Of a DNA stretch of 64,000 nt, positions 1-7,361 are shown in pieces. Position numbers and translations under genes: made by a program. The stretch comes from Mycobacterium shinjukuense (GTDB lineage: Bacteria > Actinomycetota > Actinomycetes > Mycobacteriales > Mycobacteriaceae), in contig NZ_AP022575.1 in NCBI RefSeq assembly GCF_010730055.1, forward strand, positions 1,054,001 through 1,118,000, read 5' to 3'. The notes under the pieces are model-generated. The model was not told where the DNA came from and searched no databases. It worked only from the letters and a program-made list of their open reading frames with translations. How positions within the stretch are numbered: the first letter of the stretch is position 1; each line of letters starts with the position of its first letter.

Positions 1-743
1 CCGCGCAGTACTACACGGACAGCTCGCGCACCATCCTGTCCACGTCCCTGGTGGCGTACAACTGCTACTCGCCGCCGCGCACCGCGCGGGAATTCCGCGC
101 GTTCGCCGACCTGATGCCGTCCCCGGTCATCGGGGAGAACATCGACGGGCTGGAGCCGGCCTCGCCCATCTACAACTTCCGCTATCCCAACATGCTGCGG
201 CTGCGCTACGAGAAGAAGCGCAACCTGCCGCGGGCTTTGCTGGCGGTGGGCGATGCCTACACCAGCGCCGACCCGGTGTCGGGTCTGGGTATGAGCCTGG
301 CGCTCAAGGAAGTTCGGGAGATGCAGCTGCTGCTGGCCAAATACGGCGCCGGCCATCCGGATCTGCCGCGCCGGTACTACCGGGCGATCGCCAAGATGGC
401 CGACACGGCCTGGTTCGTGATCCGAGAGCAAAACCTGCGCTTCGACTGGATGAAGGACGTGGACAAGAAGCGCCCGTTCTATTTCCGCGTGCTCACCTGG
501 TACATGGACCGTGTGCTGGAGTTGGTGCACGACGATCTCGACGCCTACCGCGAGTTCTTGGCCGTCGTCCACCTCGTCAAGCCGCCGTCGGCGCTGATGC
601 GACCCGGGATCGCCAGCCGCGTGCTCGGCAAGTGGGCGAGGACTCGCTTGTCGGGGCAGCAGACGCTGATCGCCCGCAACTACGAAAATCGCACGCCGCC
701 AAAGCCCGTGGATCAACTTGTGGGAGCCGGAGATTCGAGGTAG
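1..743 (+). CDS. FAD-dependent oxidoreductase, C-terminal part (5' truncated)
   Basis: The reading frame is already open at the left edge (frame starting at base 3), so the true start lies outside the window. The visible part contains GDAYTSADPVSGLGMS, the typical C-terminal FAD-binding signature (Asp for the ribityl chain, then P-x-x-G-x-G-x) of flavoprotein monooxygenases and geranylgeranyl-reductase-like enzymes. A helical C-terminal domain rich in Arg, Tyr and Trp follows. It sits just upstream of ephB in the same direction, with 22 bases between stop and ephB start, so it is probably co-transcribed and feeds the same lipid/sterol oxidation module. In M. tuberculosis this place is held by Rv1937, a possible oxygenase; whether this is its equivalent cannot be told from the fragment. 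Substrate unknown. Confidence 0.8.
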   Translation, partial: AQYYTDSSRTILSTSLVAYNCYSPPRTAREFRAFADLMPSPVIGENIDGLEPASPIYNFRYPNMLRLRYEKKRNLPRALLAVGDAYTSADPVSGLGMSLALKEVREMQLLLAKYGAGHPDLPRRYYRAIAKMADTAWFVIREQNLRFDWMKDVDKKRPFYFRVLTWYMDRVLELVHDDLDAYREFLAVVHLVKPPSALMRPGIASRVLGKWARTRLSGQQTLIARNYENRTPPKPVDQLVGAGDSR

Positions 744-765
744 GGGAGAGGTAAGGAAGACGAAG

Positions 766-1836
766 ATGTCGCAGGCTCATCGGATCTTGAGCTGCCGGGG
801 CACCCGGATACATGCCGTGGAGGACGGCGAGGGACCGTTGGTGGTGCTCATCCACGGGTTTCCGGAGTCCTGGTACTCGTGGCGCCATCAGATTCCGGCG
901 CTGGCGGCCGCCGGCTACCACGTGGTGGCCATCGACCAGCGTGGGTACGGACGCTCGTCGAAGTACCGCGTGAATTCCGCCTACCGCATCAAGGAATTGG
1001 TCGGCGACGTCCTCGGTGTCATCGACTGCTACGGCGCGGACCAGGCCCTGCAAAAGGCCTTTGTGGTCGGCCACGACTGGGGTGCGCCGGTGGCCTGGAC
1101 CTTCGCCTGGCTGCACCCCGACAGGTGTGCCGGCGTGGTCGGGGTCAGCGTTCCGTTCGCCGGTCGCGGCGTGATCGGCCTGCCGGGCAGCCCGTTCGGC
1201 GAGCGCCGTCCCAACGACTACCACCTCGAGCTGGCCGGACCCGGAAGGGTCTGGTATCAGGACTATTTCGCGGCCCAGGACGGCATCATCACCGAGATCG
1301 AGGAAGACCTGCGGGGCTGGCTGCTCGGGCTGACCTACACGGTTTCGGGTGAGGGGATGATGGCGGCGACCAAGGCGGCCGTCGACGCGGGTGTCGACCT
1401 GGAGTCCATGGACCCGATCGAGGTGATCCGCGCCGGCCCGCTCTGCATGGCCCAAGGTGCCCGGCTCAAGGACGCGTTCGTCTATCCGGAGACCATGCCG
1501 GCCTGGTTCACCGCCGCCGATCTGGATTTCTACACCGGCGAATTCGAGCGTTCCGGCTTCGGCGGGCCGTTGAGCTTCTACCACAACATCGACAACGACT
1601 GGCACGACCTGGCCGACCAGCAAGGCAAGCCGCTCACCCCGCCCGCGCTGTTCATCGGCGGAGAGTATGACGTCGGCACCATCTGGGGCGCGGAGGCCCT
1701 CGAGCGTGCGCACGAGGTCATGCCGAACTACCGCGGCACCCACATGATCGCGGGCGTTGGGCACTGGATTCAGCAGGAGGCGCCGGAGGAGACCAACCGA
1801 TTGTTGCTCGAGTTCCTGGCGGGGCTGCGGCCGTGA
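766..1836 (+). CDS. ephB: Epoxide hydrolase EphB (alpha/beta hydrolase)
   Basis: A 356-residue alpha/beta-hydrolase that should open epoxides to diols. The sequence shows the HGFP oxyanion motif (residues 30-33), nucleophile Asp104 in HDWGAP, acid Asp302, base His333 in VGHW, and lid tyrosines Tyr164 and Tyr272: a complete soluble epoxide hydrolase active site. Length and sequence agree with M. tuberculosis EphB (Rv1938) as I recall it. The start is the ATG at 766 rather than the in-frame codon at 718, because the protein then begins MSQAHRIL like EphB and a purine-rich stretch (GGGGAGAGG...AGGAAG) lies upstream. The stop overlaps the next gene (GTGA), so the operon is tightly coupled. The operon is expected to be under Mce3R, encoded nearby, as reported for M. 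tuberculosis. Confidence 0.95.
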   Translation: MSQAHRILSCRGTRIHAVEDGEGPLVVLIHGFPESWYSWRHQIPALAAAGYHVVAIDQRGYGRSSKYRVNSAYRIKELVGDVLGVIDCYGADQALQKAFVVGHDWGAPVAWTFAWLHPDRCAGVVGVSVPFAGRGVIGLPGSPFGERRPNDYHLELAGPGRVWYQDYFAAQDGIITEIEEDLRGWLLGLTYTVSGEGMMAATKAAVDAGVDLESMDPIEVIRAGPLCMAQGARLKDAFVYPETMPAWFTAADLDFYTGEFERSGFGGPLSFYHNIDNDWHDLADQQGKPLTPPALFIGGEYDVGTIWGAEALERAHEVMPNYRGTHMIAGVGHWIQQEAPEETNRLLLEFLAGLRP

Positions 1837-2363
1837 GCTGCGCCTTCGACATGGTCCCGGAGACCGTCGATCATCTCGACGAGGTCGCGCTGCGGCGGGC
1901 CTTCGGCTGTTTTCCCTGCGGCGTGATCGCCGTCTGCGCGATGGTCGATGACCAGCCGGTCGGCATGGCGGCCAGCTCGTTCACGTCGGTTTCGGTTGCC
2001 CCGCCGCTGGTGTCGATCTGTGTGCAGAACTCTTCGACGACGTGGCCGAGGCTGCGCCACCGGCCACACCTGGGGGTGAGCGTGCTCGCCGAAGGCCACG
2101 ACCAAGCCTGTATGAGCCTGTCGCGCAAGGAAGGTGACCGGTTCGCCGAGGTGTTCTGGAGCGAGTTGCCAACCGGGGGCGTGGTCATCCACGGGGCCGG
2201 CGCCTGGCTGGATTGCCGCCCGCACGCCGAGATCCCGGCGGGGGATCACCTGATCGCCCTGCTCGAGATCTGTGCGCTGCGGGCCGATCCGGACACGCCG
2301 CCGCTCGTCTTCTACGCCAGCCGGTTCCGCCGTCTGGCCGCGCCCACCCCGGAGCGCCGATGA
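1833..2363 (+). CDS. Flavin reductase-like protein (Rv1939 type)
   Basis: A 176-residue protein of the flavin-reductase-like (split-barrel FMN-binding) family. It has the family's early motif around FPCGVIAVCA and VGMAASSFTSVS, then PPLVSICVQ, the pattern seen in the small reductase subunits of two-component flavin monooxygenases. It probably supplies reduced flavin to an oxygenase of the same operon, such as the FAD enzyme upstream. It starts at GTG 1833, overlapping the ephB stop by four bases, and its own stop overlaps the next gene by ATGA. Order and size match Rv1939. The flavin and partner are inferred, not visible. Confidence 0.88.
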   Translation: MSCAFDMVPETVDHLDEVALRRAFGCFPCGVIAVCAMVDDQPVGMAASSFTSVSVAPPLVSICVQNSSTTWPRLRHRPHLGVSVLAEGHDQACMSLSRKEGDRFAEVFWSELPTGGVVIHGAGAWLDCRPHAEIPAGDHLIALLEICALRADPDTPPLVFYASRFRRLAAPTPERR

Positions 2364-3436
2364 GAACCACCGATGTGCGGGTGCGCCGCGCGATCACCGC
2401 GGTGGCGGCCGGGCGGCCCGTCGTCCTCACCGGCGACATCGATGGTGACGGCTATCTCGTCTTCGCCGCCCAGGCCGCGACGCCGCGGCTGGTTGCCTTC
2501 ACCGTCCGACACACCGCGGGGTATGTCCGCGTCGCCTTGCCCGGCGCCGACTGTGAGCGGCTGAACCTGCCACCCATGTGCCACCGCGACACCCCATACT
2601 GCGTGTCGGTCGACGTTCGCGGGACCGGCACGGGGATTTCGGCGAGCGATCGTGCCCGCACCATCGCCGCCCTGGCATCGGCCGAGTCGAACGCCTCGGA
2701 TTTTCTTCGTCCGGGCCACGTGGTCCCCGTGCGGACCGGGGTGCACGGGGTGCTGGGTCGGTGGGGGGCCGCGGAGGCGGCCGTCGACCTGGCCGGCCTC
2801 GCGGGACGGAGACGCGTCGCGGCGCTGTGCGAGATCGTGTCGCCGCGCCGTCCCGCCCTGATGGCCCGGGGCGCTGAGTTGGTCGAATTCGCCGTCGAGC
2901 ATGGGCTGGCGGTGGTCTCGATCGGCGAGCTGGCGGCGTATCGCCGGCGGATCGAGCCCCAGGTGGTCCGGTTGACCGAAGCGACGCTGCCCACCTGGGC
3001 TGGCGACTCGCGCGTGATCGGCTTTCGTGATGTGTACGGCGGCGGCGAGCATTTGGCAGTGATCGTGGGTTTGGTGAGTGCCGGTGTGCCCGTGCCGCTG
3101 CACGTGCACATCGAGTGTCTGACGGGCGACGTGTTCGGCTCGCGGGAATGCCGATGCGGCGGGGAGCTCCGCGGCGCGATGGCGAGCATGTCAGCCCACG
3201 GCGGCGGTGTGGTCGTGTACCTGCGGCCCTCCGGTCCGCCACGGGCCTGCGGTCTGTTCGCCGGCGGCGACCGGGCGCACGGTGATCTCATGTCGGACAC
3301 CCTGACGTGGATCCTGCGCGATCTGGGGGTGTATGCGCTGCGACTCTCCGACGACATGCCAGGATTTGGCCTGGTGATGTTCGGTGCCATCCGCGAGCGC
3401 GGCATAACGGCCCGGACATGGGTGGCCGCGGGTTGA
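2360..3436 (+). CDS. ribA1: RibA1-like bifunctional riboflavin-synthesis paralogue, active sites degenerate
   Basis: 358 residues with a RibB (dihydroxybutanone-phosphate synthase) region followed by a RibA (GTP cyclohydrolase II) region. The start is the ATG at 2360 (ATGA overlap); an upstream codon at 2213 would run through the flavin reductase gene. The zinc motif C-x10-C-x-C of GTP cyclohydrolase II is intact (Cys253, Cys264, Cys266). However, the RibB metal/substrate motif, normally DDEDRENEGD-like, is reduced to DIDGDGYLV (from residue 26), and the RibA motif usually written YLRQEGRGIGL reads YLRPSGPPRACGLF. The protein is therefore a divergent paralogue that may not make riboflavin precursors. 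It is embedded in a flavin-using operon, matching Rv1940. Confidence 0.85.
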   Translation: MRTTDVRVRRAITAVAAGRPVVLTGDIDGDGYLVFAAQAATPRLVAFTVRHTAGYVRVALPGADCERLNLPPMCHRDTPYCVSVDVRGTGTGISASDRARTIAALASAESNASDFLRPGHVVPVRTGVHGVLGRWGAAEAAVDLAGLAGRRRVAALCEIVSPRRPALMARGAELVEFAVEHGLAVVSIGELAAYRRRIEPQVVRLTEATLPTWAGDSRVIGFRDVYGGGEHLAVIVGLVSAGVPVPLHVHIECLTGDVFGSRECRCGGELRGAMASMSAHGGGVVVYLRPSGPPRACGLFAGGDRAHGDLMSDTLTWILRDLGVYALRLSDDMPGFGLVMFGAIRERGITARTWVAAG

Positions 3437-3439
3437 TCC

Positions 3440-4210
3440 ATGAGCTATCCCGACCTGGCCGGAAAGGCCGCGATCGTGACCGGCGCGGGCGCCGGGATCG
3501 GTCTGGCGGTCGCACGGCGGCTGGCCACCGAGGGCTGCCAGGTGGTGTGCGCCGACATCGACGGAGCTGCCGCCGACACCGCTGCGGCCGAAATCGGTTC
3601 TGGCGCCGTGGGTTACCGGGTTGACGTCAGTCGCGAGGAGCAGGTCGTCGGCATGGTCGAGGCCTGCACCGCCGCCTTCGGCGGCGTCGACAAGCTGGTC
3701 GCCAATGCCGGTGTCGTTCATCTGGCTTCGCTCATCGACACCACCGTCGAGGACTTCGATCGTGTCATCGGGATCAACCTGCGCGGCGCATGGCTGTGCA
3801 CCAAGCATGCGGCGCCGAAGATGATCGAGCGCGGCGGGGGAGCCATCGTCAACGTGTCTTCGCTGGCCGGCCACGTCGCGGTGGGCGGCTCCGGGGCATA
3901 TGGCATGTCCAAGGCCGGCATCAGCCATCTCAGCCGCGTCACCGCCGCCGAACTGCGCTCGTCGGGCATTCGCTCCAACGCCCTGCTGCCCGCATTCGTC
4001 GACACCCCGATGCAGCAGACCGCCATGGCAATGTTCGACGACGCGCTCGGCGAGGGGGGTGCCCGTGCGATGATCGCTCGCTTGCAGGGCCGCATGGCCA
4101 CCCCCGAGGAGATGGCCGGCATCGTGGCGTTTCTGCTGTCCGATGAGGCGTCGATGATCACCGGAACCACCCAGATCGCAGACGGCGGTAGCATCGCCGC
4201 GTTGTGGTGA
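3440..4210 (+). CDS. Short-chain dehydrogenase/reductase (Rv1941 type)
   Basis: 256-residue classical SDR. The cofactor motif TGAGAGIG is at residues 14-21, NAG at 99-101, and the catalytic tetrad Asn123, Ser151, Tyr164 (YGMSK) and Lys168 is complete, so it should be an active NAD(P)-dependent alcohol/ketone oxidoreductase. Asp39 after the second strand (VCADIDG) suggests a preference for NAD(H). It is the last gene of the ephB operon, three bases after the previous stop. A role in oxidising or reducing lipid or sterol intermediates made by the epoxide hydrolase and oxygenase is likely but unproven. Length equals Rv1941 as remembered. Confidence 0.9.
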   Translation: MSYPDLAGKAAIVTGAGAGIGLAVARRLATEGCQVVCADIDGAAADTAAAEIGSGAVGYRVDVSREEQVVGMVEACTAAFGGVDKLVANAGVVHLASLIDTTVEDFDRVIGINLRGAWLCTKHAAPKMIERGGGAIVNVSSLAGHVAVGGSGAYGMSKAGISHLSRVTAAELRSSGIRSNALLPAFVDTPMQQTAMAMFDDALGEGGARAMIARLQGRMATPEEMAGIVAFLLSDEASMITGTTQIADGGSIAALW

Positions 4211-4368
4211 GCGCGCTGACATCGCCCGCGTTATCACGAGTTTCGAGCGGCCGCGAAGAGATCGTCGAGGTCTTCACCCCCGAACGACTGCGGGCCTTGC
4301 AGCGTCTGGAACGCGCGGCGCGCCGGCTGCTGCGCCCCGCAGCACGCGTTGGTCAATCAGCTTGGCGC

Positions 4369-5616
4369 TCAGGCCGGGGAGACCGAAGACGACGACGAAC
4401 CCGGTTGACGTTGGGGTGACCGGCTGGTCAGGATGGACAACGCGATGGCGGTCATCTCGTCGGCAATTCCGGCATAGCGCGTGAGATGCCATGTGCGAGC
4501 GACATCCTCGATGAAGCTGATGGCCGCGGCGACCAACAGTCGGGCCTCGGCGACGGTCGTCTCGGGGACCAGCTTGCGGACGAGATCGATCCATACCGCC
4601 TCGCGGTCGGCCTGGTTCCGGGTGTAGCCGTCGCGCACCTCGCTGGAGGCATGCGACAGCTCGGTGACGGCGACAGCGACGAGGTCGGGGGCGTCCAGGC
4701 TGATCCGGACATGGCCTTGGACAAGCCCGCGTAGCCGTTGCGCCGCTTCGGAATTCGCGCGCAATGCACGGATGCTCTCGAGGCTTCGCCACTCGTCGAG
4801 GCGACGGATGAGGGCATCCAAGATGGCCTGCTTGGACGAAAAGGAGCGATACAACCCCGGGCCGGCGATTCCGGCCCCCTTCCCGATTTCGCTGGTGCTG
4901 ACCGCGGGATATCCCTTCTTCCGGAACAGTCGTGCACCCGCGGCCAACAGAGTCTCGTAGCGCGAATATTCGGCATCGTCGTCGTGCTGCGCGCCAGCAG
5001 CGGCGTCGAGTGGCTGCAGCACACAGCTAACCGGGGTCCGGGCGGCCGCCATGCAGGCTTGGTGCCACAGTGCTTTCAGTTCTTCGCCCGGCAGGCTCAG
5101 ATTGTGCCGGCCCAGGCTGGTCAGCGTGCTCGACACCGCCCAGGCACGCAGCTCCGAATGCGGCGGGCTCAGGTCAGGCACCTCCAGCAGGACGTTGGCG
5201 CGGATGCCGGCGACGATCGCATTGATGCGGCGGCGAACCTCCGCACGGTCGTCATCGTTGAGGTATCGGGCCTCGCGCTGCCACAACACCGTCAGGGCCC
5301 GGGAGGCGACGGCCGCCGCGATCAGGTCCGGCAGATCGACGTTCAGCGGCCGCGGGGTCGGCTCCAGCTGGCCGTCAGTCAAGCGACGCGCGCTCTGGTA
5401 CTGATCCTGGCCGGTTCGGATCGCCTCGGCGAGCAACGCCTGCTTGTTGTCGTAGTGGCGGTACAACGCGCGCGCGGTGACACCCGCGGCCTCGGCGATG
5501 TCCTCCAACTTGACCGAATGGAAGCCGCGGTCGATGAAGAGCCCAACGGCCTGCTCCAGAATCTGCTTCTTGCGGTCCTTGGGGCGGCGCCTAACGGGTG
5601 GGGCGACGGATGTCAT
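4369..5616 (-). CDS. mce3R: Double-domain TetR repressor Mce3R
   Basis: 415 residues holding two complete TetR-type units in tandem. The first HTH (about residues 17-65) includes DIAEAAGVTARALYRHYDNK; the second (about 220-268) includes EIGKGAGIAGPGLYRSFSSK. Most TetR proteins have one unit and about 200 residues; the duplicated form is the hallmark of Mce3R (Rv1963c). In M. tuberculosis it represses the mce3 operon and the Rv1933c-Rv1941 lipid genes, and both gene sets flank it here. It lies downstream of the small epoxide-hydrolase-like gene on the same strand (55-base gap) and probably shares its promoter in the palindrome-rich region at 6065-6572. It converges on the SDR gene with about 160 bases between. 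Confidence 0.95.
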   Translation of the reverse strand: MTSVAPPVRRRPKDRKKQILEQAVGLFIDRGFHSVKLEDIAEAAGVTARALYRHYDNKQALLAEAIRTGQDQYQSARRLTDGQLEPTPRPLNVDLPDLIAAAVASRALTVLWQREARYLNDDDRAEVRRRINAIVAGIRANVLLEVPDLSPPHSELRAWAVSSTLTSLGRHNLSLPGEELKALWHQACMAAARTPVSCVLQPLDAAAGAQHDDDAEYSRYETLLAAGARLFRKKGYPAVSTSEIGKGAGIAGPGLYRSFSSKQAILDALIRRLDEWRSLESIRALRANSEAAQRLRGLVQGHVRISLDAPDLVAVAVTELSHASSEVRDGYTRNQADREAVWIDLVRKLVPETTVAEARLLVAAAISFIEDVARTWHLTRYAGIADEMTAIALSILTSRSPQRQPGSSSSSVSPA

Positions 5617-5671
5617 CGACTCGAACCCCCTTCTTTTGCGCCGGAGCCAGAAATCCTGCCAACCGCATCGC

Positions 5672-6064
5672 CTACAGCTTCATCCCGCTCTGCCGCTCGA
5701 AGTCGGCAAGGTCGAAATAGTCGCTGAAGCGGGTGATCTTGCCGTTCTTTATCTCGAATACGCCGGTCACCGGGAGCGCCACGGTGCGGCCATCGTTCAT
5801 GGTGAAGTGGTCGACACGCTCGACGAGCACCAGTCCGGGTTCCGCCGCCAGCGTCCGGATCTCGAGTTTGGCATCGGAGAACGCGTCCAGGAACGTCTGG
5901 AAAATCGCGCGGATGGCGGCTATACCTTCGATCGGTTCGACCGGCACGTTATGGTAGACCGCGTCATCGGCAAAGCCGCTGCAGATCGATTCGAGGCGGC
6001 GCTCCTGCCAGGACCCGAGAAAGTCGCGGACGAGTTTCTCGCAGGCTGCCCGGGTATCGGCCAT
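5672..6064 (-). CDS. Limonene-1,2-epoxide hydrolase-like (SnoaL/NTF2 fold) protein
   Basis: 130 residues in a cone-shaped NTF2/SnoaL fold. The Arg-x-Asp pair of limonene-epoxide hydrolase is visible as Arg83-Val-Asp85 and the second acid as Asp115 in RFSDYFD, matching the Asp-Arg-Asp triad of that family (M. tuberculosis EphG is a relative). So this is probably a second epoxide hydrolase, mechanistically unrelated to EphB, rather than a ketosteroid isomerase. The start ATG at 6064 has a GAGGAG ribosome site. It is the first gene of a minus-strand unit with mce3R, diverging from mce3. The position suggests Mce3R control and an epoxide-type substrate or inducer linked to Mce3 cargo (inference). 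Confidence 0.82.
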   Translation of the reverse strand: MADTRAACEKLVRDFLGSWQERRLESICSGFADDAVYHNVPVEPIEGIAAIRAIFQTFLDAFSDAKLEIRTLAAEPGLVLVERVDHFTMNDGRTVALPVTGVFEIKNGKITRFSDYFDLADFERQSGMKL

Positions 6065-6097
6065 GCAAACATCTCCTCGGGTGTGATCATGATCGAA

Positions 6098-6166
6098 CTA
6101 TCAAGATACATCGTTTAGCATCCATATGCTATTACCTGGGGATTTATCGGTCAAACGGCTATCAAG
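6098..6166. repeat. Candidate TetR operators: palindrome plus direct repeat
   Basis: TAGCAT-ccat-ATGCTA (6116-6131) is a perfect 6-base inverted repeat with a 4-base centre. CTATCAAG occurs at 6098-6105 and again at 6159-6166, on either side of it. The cluster begins 34 bases upstream of the epoxide-hydrolase-like gene's ATG, so a bound repressor would cover its promoter. Assignment to Mce3R is by position only. Confidence 0.45.
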
Positions 6167-6229
6167 CATCCGTATCGTCTATTGACATATTGACCGACGG
6201 AATCTTCGGCACTGCACTGCCCGCCTTTG

Positions 6230-6258
6230 GGGAGCGCTCCCGCGCGCCACCGTGGCGC
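6230..6258. repeat. Two adjacent GC-rich perfect palindromes
   Basis: GGGAGCGCTCCC at 6230-6241 and GCGCCAC-c-GTGGCGC at 6244-6258 are perfect inverted repeats two bases apart. They could form DNA or RNA hairpins, or bind a dimeric regulator. No T-run follows, so a classical intrinsic terminator is unlikely. Confidence 0.5.
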
Positions 6259-6572
6259 TCGGTGCGGAGGCCTCAGAACCCCGCTGACTCAACGACCTGG
6301 TCTCACGGCCGCTCGACGGCTCGGCTGCAGAGAGGGCGAGGTGGTGGCGGGGGTCGGACCAACCCCGAGATCTGCGAGGTTCTGCCCGGCCAGCGAGCAC
6401 ACTTTGAGATACCAGCAAAATACATCATGGAGCAGCTATAGCATTCTGCGTCGTAGTTTACTACAGAACTGCTGGCAAATCTGCGTATCGGCTATGGACA
6501 TCTGTGCCTCGGACCGCGTACGCTCAGCAATGTCTGTGATCTACTTCGACCTGTCCGGGGGTGCGCGACGCC

Positions 6573-7352
6573 ATGGTGATCGCGGTCAACGAAGCGGCGG
6601 TCACCAGGCCGGTCAGCGCGATGGGCGACTTCTTCGCGATGACGCTGGACACATTCGTGCTGATGTTCCGGACGCCTTTCGCGTGGCGCGAATACCTGCT
6701 GCAGTGCTGGTTCGTGGCGCGGGTGTCGACGCTGCCTGGCGTGCTGATGACGATCCCGTGGGCGGTGATCTCCGGGTTCCTCTTCAACGTCCTGCTCACC
6801 GACATCGGTGCCGCGGATTTTTCCGGCACCGGCTGCGCGATCTTCACGGTGGACCAGAGCGCCCCGATCGTCACCGTCTTGGTGGTCGCGGGCGCGGGGG
6901 CCACCGCCATGTGTGCCGACCTGGGTGCGCGCACCATCCGTGAGGAACTCGACGCGCTGCGGGTCATGGGCATCAACCCGATCCAGGCGCTGGCGGTTCC
7001 CCGTGTGCTGGCGGCCACCACGGTGTCGCTGGCCCTCAGTTCGGTGGTGACGGCCACGGGTCTGATCGGCGCGTTCTTGTGCTCGGTGTTTCTCATGCAC
7101 GTCTCCGCGGGTGCCTGGGTGACCGGTCTGACCACGCTGACCCACACGGTCGACGTCATCATTTCGATGATCAAGGCGACGTTGTTCGGGTTGATGGCGG
7201 GACTGATCGCCTGCTACCAGGGCATGTCGGTCGGCGGTGGCCCGGCCGGCGTCGGCAGGGCGGTGAACGAAACCGTGGTGTTCGCCTTCATCGTCTTGTT
7301 CGTGATCAACATCATCGTCACCGCCGTCGGCATCCCGTTCATGGTGTCCTGA
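6573..7352 (+). CDS. yrbE3A: YrbE3A, MlaE-type permease of the Mce3 transporter
   Basis: 259-residue polytopic inner-membrane protein of the YrbE/MlaE permease family. Together with YrbE3B it forms the channel that an Mla-type ATPase drives for lipid import through Mce3. The long hydrophobic segments, the loop GARTIREELDALRVMGINP (the family's coupling motif) and GGPAGVGRAVNETVV near the end are characteristic. ATG 6573 is preferred because the protein then begins MVIAVNEAA, similar to M. tuberculosis Rv1964; GTG 6561 is an alternative with a poorer match. It is the first gene of an operon running to at least 16506, and the stop lies 9 bases before yrbE3B. Confidence 0.93.
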   Translation: MVIAVNEAAVTRPVSAMGDFFAMTLDTFVLMFRTPFAWREYLLQCWFVARVSTLPGVLMTIPWAVISGFLFNVLLTDIGAADFSGTGCAIFTVDQSAPIVTVLVVAGAGATAMCADLGARTIREELDALRVMGINPIQALAVPRVLAATTVSLALSSVVTATGLIGAFLCSVFLMHVSAGAWVTGLTTLTHTVDVIISMIKATLFGLMAGLIACYQGMSVGGGPAGVGRAVNETVVFAFIVLFVINIIVTAVGIPFMVS

Positions 7353-7361
7353 GGTGAACCC

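Larger units (their letters stand above)
6065..6572. promoter_or_regulatory. Divergent control region between the epoxide-hydrolase/mce3R unit and mce3
   Basis: About 0.5 kb without a convincing gene. Its left part (6070-6190) is distinctly AT-richer than the surroundings and holds a palindrome and an 8-base direct repeat. The middle holds two GC-rich perfect palindromes. The right part holds GTAGT-tt-ACTAC at 6453-6464, about 110 bases before yrbE3A. This is where Mce3R operators and the mce3 promoter are expected. A frame open from 6227 to 6943 runs out of phase into yrbE3A and was not accepted as a gene. Confidence 0.7.

Noticed and set aside
4204..4419. 71-codon plus-strand frame after the SDR gene
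   Set aside because: Arg-rich, overlaps the mce3R 3' end, no homology recognised; probably non-coding spacer between convergent genes.
6227..6943. 238-codon plus-strand frame across the mce3 control region
   Set aside because: It runs out of phase into yrbE3A, has low-complexity Arg/Gly sequence in its second half and would cover the palindromes; yrbE3A itself is clear.
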